A DNA stretch of 64,000 nucleotides, from positions 192,084 to 256,083 of the forward strand of contig CAJNOI010000140.1 of assembly GCA_905250115.1 (NCBI GenBank). The letters are read 5' to 3'. A model generated the notes under the pieces. It did not search any database. It had not been told where the DNA came from and saw only the letters and a program-made list of their open reading frames with translations. The stretch's first letter is position 1, and every line of letters begins with the position of its first letter. Positions 47,893 through 59,024 of this stretch are shown here, in pieces. This DNA comes from Adineta steineri (taxonomy: Eukaryota; Rotifera; Eurotatoria; Adinetida; Adinetidae). A program made the position numbers and the translations under genes.

Positions 47893-49257
47893 ATGTCTAA
47901 TGTTAGGCTGTTAGTTTATTTCTCCGTTTTGTATCGTTATATATCTTGTTTGTTGATTCATTCTTCACCCTCAACCATCCTAAAGCTTGCACGCATATTA
48001 AAAACACAAGAACGATATCGGCTTGATAACATCAATGTAATCAACAAAGCAAACAATTTATTGTATTTTTTTTCTCTTTTCGAACAGTACATCGCCACTG
48101 CTGTTTTTCTCCATTATCACATTATTATTATCAAGCAATCTTCTTCTTTCATTCTTTCTATTCTCTATTTAATGTTGTCATCTGTAATTCCTGCCGTGTT
48201 TTTGTACACATGGAATCGTTGTTGTATTCCTGCATCACCGATTCACTTCTGCACTAACATTAGTCCCTGTGCTTATTCTCAGTAAGCAGTGGGCTACACG
48301 TGAACAGAAAGAATAGTATTCACTATCATCATGTTTATTACATTCTTGCTCATACCCGCTGAGTTTTTAGCTATGTAGTTACCTTTCATAGAAGCAATTG
48401 GCCACTATCCAAAGACACAAACGGCAGACAACATCAAGAGTAGTAATTAGACGCTGCAATTGGAAACAACCTACCTAACCCTTTTTTTTCTATCATCTGA
48501 TTGCTCATCACTACTATAATAAATAGTAAAATGCTTTTTTTAAATTTAACAATATGAAAACTTTTGATTTTTATTCGATCATTTCTAACCATGAAACTAC
48601 AAACTTATAAGCAAGATTTTAGGAATAGAAAAATGACACTGACGCTGTTTCTATTGTGTATATTCTTCTAATTGATTTGATCGGCCAATAAATATATTAA
48701 GTAATTCAAGGCAAAGATCTCGAAGAAATTATGAAAAATCACTCTATAGAAAATCATCTCAGCGTCAAGATCACTTATTTTTCACAGACTATTGAATATT
48801 ATCATTCAATCTTTTAACATTAGTACTCAATGGATATTGTTATTTTGAATAATCTCACATATGTTTCTATAAGAGAAATTAAAGAGAAAAAAAATACTCT
48901 TGAAATATATGACTATGGCTAATAATCTTCAGATGGACGTTCTCAGTTTACATATCAACCTTATTACCAAGAGAGGAATGACTGACTTTATATCTTTTTC
49001 GATTTTAAAAACCATACATCACCAAACACTTGTTTTTCTTCCATTTTCTTTCTATACTGTCATACTTTATATCAAATTTATTGTCTAATAAAGATATGAG
49101 TCAAGACGTTTATTACAGTGTAGTCATATAAATTACACTGCTACCAAACTTTTTTGTTATAATTTTATTCAGCAGTAAATTTGATACAAAGTACGGTAGC
49201 ATAGAAAAAAGGACGAGAAAGACTTTTCTTCGGCGATATAGTTGAAGTTAATAGCGC

Positions 49258-49527
49258 ATTCGAATAATTCCAATGTTAATTCATCCAAGAGTCCGTCCAG
49301 AAATCCCTACTTAGTAGTTCAAGTATAATACGAGGAGCTCTATCCAACAGTATAATTAGGTTCATTATAATTCCATCCGTGTTTCAAAAAACAAAAAATA
49401 TTCTGAGCCAATCCGTCGAGAAATTTAATCATACCATTGGGCAGAGCTCATTGATTTATGCTTGAAACCACCTATTCGAAGTTTTGAAACATATTCTTGG
49501 TCATACCGTCGTTGGAATTACTCGAAT
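49258..49527. mobile_element. Possible MITE-like inverted-repeat element
   Basis: ATTCGAATAATTCCAATG at 49258 is matched by the inverse CGTTGGAATTACTCGAAT at 49510-49527. A further inward match (CCAAGA / TCTTGG) extends the arms to about 35 bp. The 270-bp interior is non-coding. Target duplications are not clear. Confidence 0.35.
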
Positions 49528-49946
49528 TAGATATTAGTTTTACGTATGTCTTAAATCATAAATAATGCTGCTTTATCTGAATCTACGAGTTAACTTTTAT
49601 AAGATTTTAAAAATCATCGTCATAAGTGAGTAATAACGATTAGTTACACATAGAAATAAGTGGATCAATTTTATCAGCTTCACAATCACCAGATTTAACT
49701 CGATTGAATTTCTTTTTATGATATCATATCAAATCAATTTAAAAAATATTAAATTTTTAATCAATAATACAGTACTTTCGAAGTGTGCAGAGCTCGCTCT
49801 GTTTAAGATCGATGCATCCTTTTCTGATAAATCTGAAGTGCACTATATATCCTTTCGGTATTTCGAAGCAATTTGAAAACAAAAGACCTGTGAGCAATAT
49901 TGTGAATAGTTTTTTTTCTCTTAGGACGTTCCGCTTTTCTTTATTA

Positions 49947-52275
49947 ATGGCAAGCGAAGATTCCAAGTCGTTTGGTTCATCATTTTCGCACTACTTTCGC
50001 ACTTATTCTACTGTCAAAAAAATCAAAGTACATAATACATCTGTTGCAATACTCCATCGTATACTCCAATTTGTTGTTCTTGCGTATATCGCTGTGTAAG
50101 TTCTAATATATAGATATATGTAGTGACTTTTTAAGGATTTCTTTTTCTAGTTATATTGTTTGGCTAAAAAAAGGTTATCAAGATGTTCAAATGCCAAGTG
50201 GTTCGAGTGTAATCAAAGTAAAAGGTGTAGCACGCGTTTCAACTGATAATTCAAGTTTTAACTCTAGTAAATTCTTTTCATTGAATACATATATGATTAC
50301 TATCTTTTTGTATATTCCTCAGATAATATCAAACAAGATTTATGGGACACAGCTGAATATCTCATTCCACCTATTGTATGTTGTTTCTTCATTCAAGTTT
50401 TATATTACTATATGTCATATATATACATAGGAAAATAATGCTTTTTTCATTGCTACTCGAAAAACAGTTACTTACGATCAAACGTTAAGTACATGTCCAA
50501 GTGTAAGTTACACAATAATATGTACATTATATTGCAGAGAAAACTTAATTATAGGCTTTGAGCAATAAATTATTCTGTAATTCTACACACAAACCATGTA
50601 AAAAAGGCACGCGACCACTTAATGCAAACGGTATGTTATTATTTACGATATTTATATATTTATATAAGATATGTTATATGTATTTTTATGTAGGCTTTCT
50701 GACTGGAAATTGTGTACGTAGTCAAGAAAATAAGACGCGTCATGTCTGTGAAATAAATGCATGGTGTCCAGAGGAACGGTCGAGTTCGGTGTAAGATTTT
50801 ATTATTATTTTCTTAATATCTATCATTCTTGACTTGAAATTGATTTAGAACAGAATCTTTGACCATGGAAAATATTGAGTGTAAGATTGAATTCAAAGTT
50901 TTTGGTTTCCTTATCTCATCTGCCATAGACCTAGACACTAATCAATGAAATTTATGTTTAAAAATTTGTAGAGCTTTCTAAATCATGTCACATTTAAATG
51001 ATCATCTTAGGTTGTATTCGTACTACAAAGATAGCATTATACTTTATCGAGTTATGCAATAGCATTCATTTATAGATAATATACAATCAAATAAATGATT
51101 CACTAGACTAGTATAACAATAAAATAATAAAATAAAGAAATGTATGTGTTTATTCTTATCTATTGAATATTTATGTTCTGTTTATTTTTGATAGAGATTA
51201 TAAAATCAACATTGACGATTTGCAAAATTTTACTGTTTTCATAAAAACAATTGTCACTTTTACAAATTACAATGTAAAAATGTTTGTATATTTTATATAA
51301 AATTTTTTCTCATAGTATGAATTTTTTTCTTTTTCTAACGACCATTCCAGACGAACTGTTCAAAAAGATACGGACTTTTCCTGTCGTTATGACAGTGAAA
51401 CTGATCAGTATTGTCCTATCTTTTCTATAGGATATATTCTTCGAAATCTTTATAGTCATGATTATCACATAGATCTAATGGCACTTTACCAACAAGTACG
51501 TACAAAGTTTCTACTAAGGATGACTCGATTTCGGTTTTTATTAATTCTAATACTTAAAATTGGTTCACTATTGTCAGAACAAAAGATAATGTTGTTCAGT
51601 TAATAAGAAGAGAGAATTTTGGATAAGTCCGAATAACAATGTTTTCTAAGTCTAGAATAGTGATGATGAACTACGCTGAAATTTGTTTGGCTGTTTGAAG
51701 TTTTAAGTTCTTAGATGCTTTGTTTTATTTTTATTAAGGGTGGACTTATTGAAATTCAACAGAAGTGGAAATGTAATTTCGATTCTCTTGAAGTAGAAAA
51801 AGAATGCTTTCCGACTTTTACCTTCAATTTATTACAAAGTGGTAGTGATGAACGGTCTCCAGGTATTAACTATCGGTAAGACAAGTAAAAAATGTCTTCT
51901 TTATATATTCTATTGTTTTTTGATAGGTTTGCTGAGAAATACAGTGTGAACGGCATAAAATATCGAACATTGACGAAAATCTATGGACTTCGTTTTATTA
52001 TAGCAATTAGAGGTAAAGGAAGACAATTTGATATTGTTCATTTATTCGTCGCGATTGGTATGTATTCATTTTTTTATGTTTTTTTCTGAAAAAGTCTATT
52101 GCTTGTTTTAATTAATTCAGGATCTGGTCTTGGTTATATGATAATAGGAGAAATAATATGTGAATTTATTTTCTTAAAGTTTCATAAATATCGAAACGAA
52201 TATCGTCGAATTAAAACTAAACGATATCATTTAAATCAATCAAAGAAATGTGATGATTCAACAAAAGTTGTATAA
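49947..52275 (+). CDS. P2X-type ATP-gated cation channel
   Basis: Twelve exons: 49947-50095, 50151-50254, 50323-50375, 50431-50502, 50555-50630, 50694-50790, 50849-50878, 51195-51273, 51316-51495, 51739-51875, 51927-52057 and 52121-52275. All join in frame to give 420 residues, the usual P2X length. Hallmarks in order: TM1 (FVVLAYIAVYIVW), KGYQD, VIKVKGVA (ATP-site lysines), DLWDTAEYLIPP, ENNAFFIATR, TCPS, HVCEINAWCP, FTVFIKT, YCPIFSIG, GGLIEIQQKWKC, INYRF (the NFR site, here NYR), RTLTKIYGLRF, TM2 GSGLGYMIIGE and the C-terminal YRRIK (YxxxK). The ten-Cys ectodomain pattern is kept. It should form trimers gated by extracellular ATP. Family certain. Confidence 0.95.
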
Positions 52276-52610
52276 ATATTATTTTGATTTCATATTTTTT
52301 TTAAATTCAATTCTATTGTATTTTTAGACAACGCTAGTTAACCTTTATATGGCACAACCTCTGATTCGACCTCAAAGAATAGACTAGTCTGTTGTATACT
52401 ACAGATTAAAAGAAAGCAATGATTAATGAACTATTCTAGCATCATTCACTTAGTGAACTTATATTCTGACACTAATTTTAGAAAATGTAGATTTATATAT
52501 CTTAAATAAAATCTAATGTTAAATTTCAAAAAGTATTCATATACCGGTAAAATAATCATATATTCAAGAGTAATTATCATATATTTTTAAGGGCGCGTAT
52601 GTGCCTATGA

Positions 52611-52626
52611 ACGTGGGTGTAGGTGA
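52611..52626. repeat. Hairpin family: G-rich arm only
   Basis: ACGTGGGTGTAGGTGA. No matching C-rich arm within 80 bp. Confidence 0.4.
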
Positions 52627-52967
52627 GCAAAGAATTTGAAAAGATAACTGTTTTAATCTAGCACAAAAGCATCATAGAACAAATTTTTTTCCGTATTTTT
52701 AATTCATTCATCAAATTGTCTATTTATTTGAGTGTCACTTTTTCTCTTATCCTTCGTTTTTCTCTAGATCTTGAGAATGAGCAATATTTTTTCAATGAAA
52801 ATGAACAATTACAGATTTCAAAATTCATAATCAAAATGAAACAAATACTAATGATTTAAAAGACAAGTCGTTGTAACTGATATTTACAATCAAATATTTA
52901 AAAAGCAATCACTTCTTTGTTTTTCAATCAGGTAATACAATGTATTTTGTTGGATGAGTTCATTCAA

Positions 52968-53023
52968 CTCGAGAGTGTGGGTGGATCTCGCTACGGTTGT
53001 TATATGTATTACATCCACACTCG
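52968..53023. repeat. Hairpin family element, well preserved
   Basis: Left arm CTCGAGAGTGTGGGTGGAT, right arm ATTACATCCACACTCG. Loop about 20 bases. Confidence 0.75.
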
Positions 53024-53646
53024 TCCAATAGATACTACTGTTCATAACTCCTGGAAGAACCCACAATTCTAGTTCTAATTTATTTATTTTCATTTTTATA
53101 TTGATTATAAAAAGTAATTAGTTTTACTACGTTCAAAGTTAAAATAAATAAAGTTCATTCAATCTATTTATATTTATTTCAGTTATAACTATATTTATAA
53201 AAATTCTATGCATTCATTATGAAATTGAATTAAACGATGTATTTTATCTTCAAGGACACAAAAAAAAGAGTAGTATTAGTTAGTGTGATACTCAATATAA
53301 AGATAAGTAGAAGAGAAACAAAGATATGCATGTCAAGGTTTACTTTCGTTTTGTAAATTTTTCGGATCCTTGATTATCATGAATAATCAACAAATGTTAT
53401 TTGCCAATAAACAGCAACAATCTGCTTACTGTTGATATATACACAAGAAGTTTACGTCATTATATTCATTTTATATAATGATATCAGTAATTTTTTTTAT
53501 TCAATAAAATTTATATAAGCAGACAACTTGATCATATCACGTTAAACAAAGTGAATAAATTAATTTTTTTGAAAATGATCACTTAGATGGTCGAAAATAA
53601 TAACAGTTTTGAGATTATATCAAATTTTTCCGCTTATTTTATGATT

Positions 53647-53698
53647 AAGGGTGTGGATGAAGTTATGAATAAAACATACACCCACGATTATACTCTCA
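53647..53698. repeat. Hairpin family element
   Basis: Left arm AAGGGTGTGGATG, right arm CATACACCCACG followed by ATACTCTC. Confidence 0.65.
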
Positions 53699-54216
53699 AA
53701 TGAAATATACCTCTAGTCCAACAGAAATTTTTCTCACAACAGCGAACTTTGTTGATTGTGATAAGAAACTATGATAATGAGAGAGAAAATGAATGTATAC
53801 AGAACAAAAAGTATATAACGATGAGTAACTACTATCAGTTGCAACAAAATAGAGAAAGAGCATATAAGATTAGACAACTAAATCTATGCAACCAACCAAA
53901 TTTTATTTTTTCTTTCTTAGTTCTTGCCCATATATCGTGTACCTTATCTATCAGTCATCATTGAGATATAAGACAATGCTCCTAACAGCACTACACTCAT
54001 CTGATCTGCGTTAGTTAATATTTTTGTGTATCTAGTCTCTTTAATAACATCAGATTAGTGTTCGAAATAAATATATATATTCTTGACAACAATTCTCTTA
54101 AAGCTTAGAAGTGTTAGAGAAGTTTGACGAGTTCACTTGGGAAATACGATGCATTTCAAATAACACAATAAGAAAATTTGAATACTTCATTACGTATTGT
54201 CTTTTATTTTAGAAAA

Positions 54217-54546
54217 ATGAGATCAACAATGGTAAAGATATTTGCACTAATCTTCATGGTCACTCTATATACGAAGATGGCGTACAGTGATCAGTTGATG
54301 TGTACATGTTCTTGCTGCAGCGGAGCTGATTGTGTTCTAACCTTGTTGTCCGAGTTCCCATTGGCAAATTGTACTATTGACTTATGCAGGGAGGAATGTG
54401 TAGAAATGTATCCGAACGTTTGCGCTGGAGAAAATTTCCAAAGATCAACAATATGCATATCACGTGTGTCGTATATATTCAATCGATACACAATATTAAG
54501 TGCGTCTGCTCTTGCCGTCATTAGTACTATTGTTATACGTGCTTAA
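54217..54546 (+). CDS. Secreted Cys-rich protein with GPI-type C-terminus
   Basis: 109 residues from MRSTMVKIFALIFMVTLYTK. The ATG follows a splice-acceptor-like TTTTAG by five bases. A signal peptide ends near AYS. The mature part opens CTCSCCSGADC and has about eleven cysteines through CREEC, CAG and TICIS, with one NCT glycosylation site. The C-terminus (ILSASALAVISTIVIRA) is hydrophobic, as in GPI-anchored proteins. Similar small Cys-rich surface proteins recur in bdelloids, from memory. No enzymatic motif. Confidence 0.6.
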   Translation: MRSTMVKIFALIFMVTLYTKMAYSDQLMCTCSCCSGADCVLTLLSEFPLANCTIDLCREECVEMYPNVCAGENFQRSTICISRVSYIFNRYTILSASALAVISTIVIRA

Positions 54547-54645
54547 AATTTTCTTCAGAAAAATTTATTGCTGATTTTTAATGAAAACTTAATCAAAAAA
54601 AATACAATACATAGTAATTACAACAATTATATGAATTGAAAAACA

Positions 54646-54684
54646 AGGATGAGTGTGTAGGCATGCGTATTATATTCATCCACA
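54646..54684. repeat. Hairpin family element, decayed
   Basis: Left arm AGGATGAGTGTGTAGG, right arm ATTCATCCAC. It lies 100 bp after the Cys-rich gene. Confidence 0.5.
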
Positions 54685-54988
54685 AAAAAATAATGTTACT
54701 GCACATGGTAGATAAAACGAACAGAACAGTAGTCGAGATAGAATACATTGCAGTATGAAACGCACGATTTCCATGTTTTTATGGAGTCATGGGCGGGCCA
54801 TCAGAGGGCAATTGATAACAATTGTCATACCTAAAAAAATAAAATATAATATTTATTTATGTATATAGTCAAGAATTATTAAATGAAAATGAACTTCAGG
54901 ATTTAAAAGATTATCAGACGTTGTCCTTTTGAATAATGAAAACAGTCTCTTTTTTATCATAGTAAGGTTTTAGAGCTTATTGCCATAC

Positions 54989-55504
54989 CTATATTTGGGC
55001 CGCTGGTCCGCCACTATCTGGATGATGGTCCTGCTTATTTTCATTATGAACAGAAGATTCATTGGCATACTTTAATGTATATTCTCGAGCAATTGAATCA
55101 TATTCCGTACGATTTTTTCTAAAGCATCGAGCAGCTTCATCATTGACAGGATTATCCATGACAGGATTATCAAGAATAGATAATATAGAAAGTAAAATTT
55201 TTTCAATCGTTAATGTGGGACACCAGTGTTCCATCAAAATGCTAATAGATATGTTACCAGTTGAAGAAATATTGGGATGAAACATATTTGTTTTCATTGT
55301 ATATTTCGGAGGTTTAAATGGATATTCATCTGAACAAATAATATCGAGAATGAATATACCACCTGCAAACGGCGTATCGGGTGGACCACGAATTTTTGCA
55401 CGCCAATTGAATATATCATTCTTCATTGGTTCTGCAAATATATAATTAGATGCATTTGGTTTAAAATCTTCTCGTTCTTGAATTAATCTTCTTATTGCTG
55501 TCAT
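54989..55504 (-). CDS. Ubiquitin-conjugating-enzyme-like protein lacking the catalytic Cys
   Basis: 171 residues, intronless. The UBC fold is plain: TAIRRLIQEREDF, IRGPPDTPFAGGIF, YPFKPPKYTMKT and the HPN motif (76-78). The expected catalytic line GxICLDIL reads GNISISIL, with Ser86 at the place of the active Cys and Ser88 at the Asp. The following WxPxLTI is kept as WCPTLTI, with an off-site Cys95. Other core features (IAREYTLKYA at the end) remain. The protein should not form a normal thioester with ubiquitin. It may be an inactive regulator (UEV-like) or a decaying gene, although the frame is intact. The C-terminal 20 residues are a polar extension. Confidence 0.85.
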   Translation of the reverse strand: MTAIRRLIQEREDFKPNASNYIFAEPMKNDIFNWRAKIRGPPDTPFAGGIFILDIICSDEYPFKPPKYTMKTNMFHPNISSTGNISISILMEHWCPTLTIEKILLSILSILDNPVMDNPVNDEAARCFRKNRTEYDSIAREYTLKYANESSVHNENKQDHHPDSGGPAAQI

Positions 55505-56282
55505 TATTGAATAAAAAACCTAAGTGATAATATAACTTATTATTTAATTACTACTTTCTTAAAAAAAACAGTCAGTATCAATGTTTTTTATTCTATAAAC
55601 ATTTTGTATAGAAAATATTACTAAAATAATTTATTTTGCATTTCATATCGTTCTTTTTCTTTTATCAAAAAAACTCCATGTGAAAAAACTTGCTTTTGTT
55701 TCCTTTTTCTTTCCAAATACCTGTAATGCATATGGTTAATAGTCACAATATAAGGTGATGTTTTTGACGTGATCGAAGCCGTTGAAATAAAAATAATAGA
55801 TGTGTAATAGAAAAAACTTTTCTCTGATATCTTTTATATAAATCGTGTATAATATGCTTAGATTGTTGGAGGAGAAAGTCTAATTATTGACAAAAAAGAA
55901 AACAATTTATGCAACGTAATAAATATTAGTGTGCAATTCAGAGAGAAAAGAAAAAAAACTTACTTGGAAGATTGAAAGTGAGTTGGTTTTATCTGCAAAC
56001 AATAACTTCAGGTATAAATCAGCTTGTTCACAGATGTGAGTGGTGGCGCAGATGTGGTATGATGGAGCAACTATCTTGTTCACGATTTGTTCAAGAAGTG
56101 AATCAAAGCAGAGCAAAAACAAGCGAGAACGAACGAAGATTAAGAAAAAGAAAAAGAGAAAGTGTAAAGATTCATGCTCGCAAACGAAAAGATGAACCGT
56201 GTATATATATGTTGCTCGATGAATGACCTCGGTCACGGAGATAGGGAGATAATGACGGATAGAATCCATCACATATGGATCT

Positions 56283-56351
56283 GAATGTGGACAGTTGTAC
56301 GTGTGCATATAGATCTAAAGAGAAGACGCCCTCACCCACTCACATCCACAA
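56283..56351. repeat. Hairpin family element, weak
   Basis: Right arm GCCCTCACCCACTCACATCC is clear. The left arm GAATGTGGACAGTTGTACGTG is weak. Confidence 0.45.
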
Positions 56352-57480
56352 GAAAAACGGTATGCAGTGAAACCATGGTTTCTGTATTTAAAATTGATTT
56401 TGGCAAATCTCACTTAGTTACCGTCGATAGAAAGTCGTGCATTTTTATCATGGAGTTAAACTTAATCTGAATGATGTTTATCGCACAGGCAAGATGTTCG
56501 TGTAGTGGGGTTTTTCAATGCCCACATCGAAAATCAACGTATTCGAACAATTCAATACATCCTGATGAAGATGTACATATGATCCAATCATAAGAAACTG
56601 AACAGTTATTTCCTCTTCAAGATCCCGTTTAACATCTATCACTTCGCAAGAAGATATGCTCGGTAGAATATTAACTAAATAATAAATATTCATTTCATTT
56701 GAGTTGTACTATTCATAGAAAACCTACAACGAAAATCATTTAAGTAGTACAAACTGTAAATAATCGACCTTATAGGCAACAACTGTATTTTGGATAATTA
56801 GTTTATTATCACAAAACAGTTGATCTTCAAGTGAAACGACTTCCAATTTAGATGGTTACCAAGTCGACTCTATTTGAGTAGTAATTAGAAACGATGCGAC
56901 TATAAGAACGTTTTATATCTTAATTATCACGTAGATACGTGGCGTCAATCTAATCGTTATGCATTGTTTGAGGTTCAGAGTTTACATTCCAGTAGATAAA
57001 TGAATAAAAACAAAGATCTTGTATGTAAAAACTTTATATTGATGTTCAGTTGAATATTATTTGTATTTAATATATGTAAGACAACACCAATAGATAATTG
57101 TGAGAGGCGTAATATGCATTCACTTTTCGAACGTAAACGAATAAGCACGTGTCTAAGTCGACAATCATCTGAGTTGGTATCAGTTACCTGCAAGATCGAT
57201 TATATGCAATTTGTATGCGCTATTCTTGATAAATCTATTCGGCGATAATCTATCCGATGAATTTCTATTTCGTCGAACTTCTTTCAGCAAGACGAATCTT
57301 CGGCGAAAGTAAACTAAATGGTTTGATCATGGTCGTGTGTAGAATAAAATCAATGATGACGTAACATGAAAATGGTTGCTACCGCATTAGTTGGTTTTTA
57401 CCGACAATATACATTATGTTTTTCATCGAGTGCTGCAGTTCGATGAAAGTGAGAGAGGAAAGAAAAAAGAGAAGGAGAAC

Positions 57481-57493
57481 GAATATATAAACA
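57481..57493 (+). promoter_or_regulatory. Probable TATA box of the small two-TM gene
   Basis: GAATATATAAACA, about 80 bp before a good splice donor (TTTCAAAG|gtaagc at 57562) that ends a likely 5' UTR exon. Confidence 0.4.
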
Positions 57494-57630
57494 GTTTAAT
57501 GTAGCATTTGTTAGTCAAAGCAATAAGTTGGAAATAAAATAGAATAAATTCGTTATTTCAAAGGTAAGCACTATGATTTCTTCTTTTTTTCAGTAACATC
57601 AGATAGCCAACTGAATTTTAGTAAAGCATA

Positions 57631-57656
57631 TTGAGGATGGGTGTAGATGTGGGTAT
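57631..57656. repeat. Hairpin family: G-rich arm only, in UTR intron
   Basis: TTGAGGATGGGTGTAGATGT, then GGGTA. No matching right arm seen. Confidence 0.4.
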
Positions 57657-57800
57657 TCTATTTTATTTTTATCTATGATATACATATCTGATCCATTATG
57701 TCATAGTTATTCCTTGTTATATAACTGAGTTTCTTATTTTTTCTTTTATAAAATACATATATTCATCCAACGCTACTTTTATCTTTCTAGCTTTATTGTC

Positions 57801-58529
57801 ATGGAAACCAGAGTCGAAATGAAAGGTAAGACCGAAAGAATTCTAAATGTTTTTCTTCAACTTTGAGGTCGAGTGTGGATTAGACAATATAATATACACA
57901 CCCACACGTATCAAAGTTTTCTATAATTGGTTTTTATTAAAAATTATCTTTCTTTTTATATCAAGTTCGAATTTTTCGTATTTGACGTAGGAGTTAAGAA
58001 ACTATGTAATTGAATCTTGTAAAAAAACAAGTGCTCTACAGAATTTAAAAAGGTTTCGTAGTTTCCTGAGTGAAGGTATTACGATTTAATAGTATAAGAA
58101 TCGATCAGAACTGTCTGAAAACTCAGGATTCATGAACAATCCTAGTTAAATCATCCACGTTTGAATCGTATTTGATCCAGGTAAACTCAACATATTGTCT
58201 TTTATCATTTAGAATCAACAGAAGCTGTTCCAAAAAGCAATGTATCTGAAGTTCAGGTGAAGAAATTTTCTCGACTTCGAGGTGGCGGTTATTGTCATGG
58301 TCTTTGTTGTGCTATCGTTGTTATTACTATTCTTATTGTTATTGGTTTAATTATTCTGAGTGCTGCCGGTTATTTTTATAATAATGATAATAATAATACC
58401 AATGCTCGTAATGCTGTTGTTGCTGGTGGTGTTATTCTTGCGATTGGTATTCTTGGATGTTTTGGTGCTATATGTCAAGCCTGTCAAGATTCTTGCGATT
58501 TTTGTTGTAAGTGTCATCTTACTTGTTAA
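57801..58529 (+). CDS. Small two-TM Cys-rich membrane protein
   Basis: Coding exons 57801-57825 and 58213-58529 with a 387-bp intron carrying a hairpin, 113 residues. A likely non-coding first exon ends at the donor near 57562. The protein starts METRVEMKESTEAV. It has a basic stretch (VKKFSRLRGGGY), span 1 (CCAIVVITILIVIGLIIL), a short Asn/Asp loop (NNDNNNTNARN), span 2 (VVAGGVILAIGILGCFGA) and a Cys-rich end (CQACQDSCDFCCKCHLTC). Clustered C-terminal cysteines next to a membrane suggest palmitoylation. Not recognised beyond that. Confidence 0.65.
57864..57909. repeat. Hairpin family element inside an intron
   Basis: Left arm TGAGGTCGAGTGTGGAT, right arm ATACACACCCACACG, in the coding intron of the two-TM gene. 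Confidence 0.65.
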
Positions 58530-59024
58530 ATGAAATCCTGTTGCAGATTTTTTTTGTTGAACTTAATTATTTGAAGCATTTACTGCAAAATCTGCTTCAT
58601 AGTAAACCAATGAATACTAATAAATATTTATTTTTATCTCTTAAAGTACAAACCGGCATGTAAAGTCTCAATTTTCTTTTGGTGCTGTAGTTCTGGTTAG
58701 ACATAAGAAAAGTATTTTGAGAGTATGAGGATGTGAATTTTATAAACTGCCTACCACAATTCAAATTTCGATTCTAGTGCACATCTTCATTAGATGATGC
58801 AAAATTGCATATGTATAGAGATCGTGTGCCAGTGGGTGATGGGATAAACGAAAGATGAATCTAACACCCACACCTTCAAAAAACATCGATATTTTTCAAA
58901 ATTTATTAAAAAGTTAATATTCGAAAACGATCACATGATTTCAGAGTTAATGTAGGTGCTGACAAAAGCTGTATGCGAATTTTATATTTATTTCGCATTC
59001 ACACACTCACTTTTAGCTCTCTAT
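58530..59024. other. Convergent intergenic region with one hairpin
   Basis: 3' flanks of the two-TM gene and the TRPA-type gene. Hairpin at 58831-58878. Confidence 0.5.
58831..58878. repeat. Hairpin family element
   Basis: Left arm AGTGGGTGATGGG, right arm AACACCCACACCTTCAA. Confidence 0.6.

Larger units (their letters stand above)
47696..49946. other. Intergenic with hairpin arms and a possible MITE
   Basis: Hairpin at 47753-47795 and a further C-rich arm at 47875-47892. The open frame 47893-48285 is hydrophobic without family features. A possible inverted-repeat element lies at 49258-49527. Confidence 0.45.
52276..54216. other. Intergenic with three hairpin-family copies
   Basis: Hairpins at 52611-52626 (half), 52968-53023 and 53647-53698. 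No gene supported. The bases before 54217 (TTTTATTTTAG) look like a splice acceptor for a 5' UTR intron of the next gene. Confidence 0.5.
55505..57800. other. Intergenic / 5' UTR intron region
   Basis: No gene supported up to about 57480. A minus-strand frame at 56478-56693 has coding-like composition but no recognisable domain. From 57480 come the probable promoter and 5' UTR exon of the two-TM gene, followed by a UTR intron with a G-rich half hairpin. Confidence 0.45.

Noticed and set aside
47893-48285. 130-codon hydrophobic frame as a membrane protein
   Set aside because: No signal, motif or splice structure, and it begins inside the 3' flank of the decarboxylase. Most likely chance in T-rich DNA.
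54784-54832. Extra 3' exon of the E2-like gene (YDNCYQLPSDGPPMTP)
   Set aside because: The preceding exon already ends in an in-frame TAG before the only good donor, so joining would not extend the protein.
56478-56693. Minus-strand frame with EVIDVKRDLEEEITVQFL
   Set aside because: Composition looks coding, but I found neither further exons nor a family. Kept only as a note in the intergenic entry.
58719-58757. TTTGAGAGTATGAGGATGTG followed by CTACCAC as another hairpin
   Set aside because: The right arm pairs over only a few bases. A better element lies 75 bp further on.
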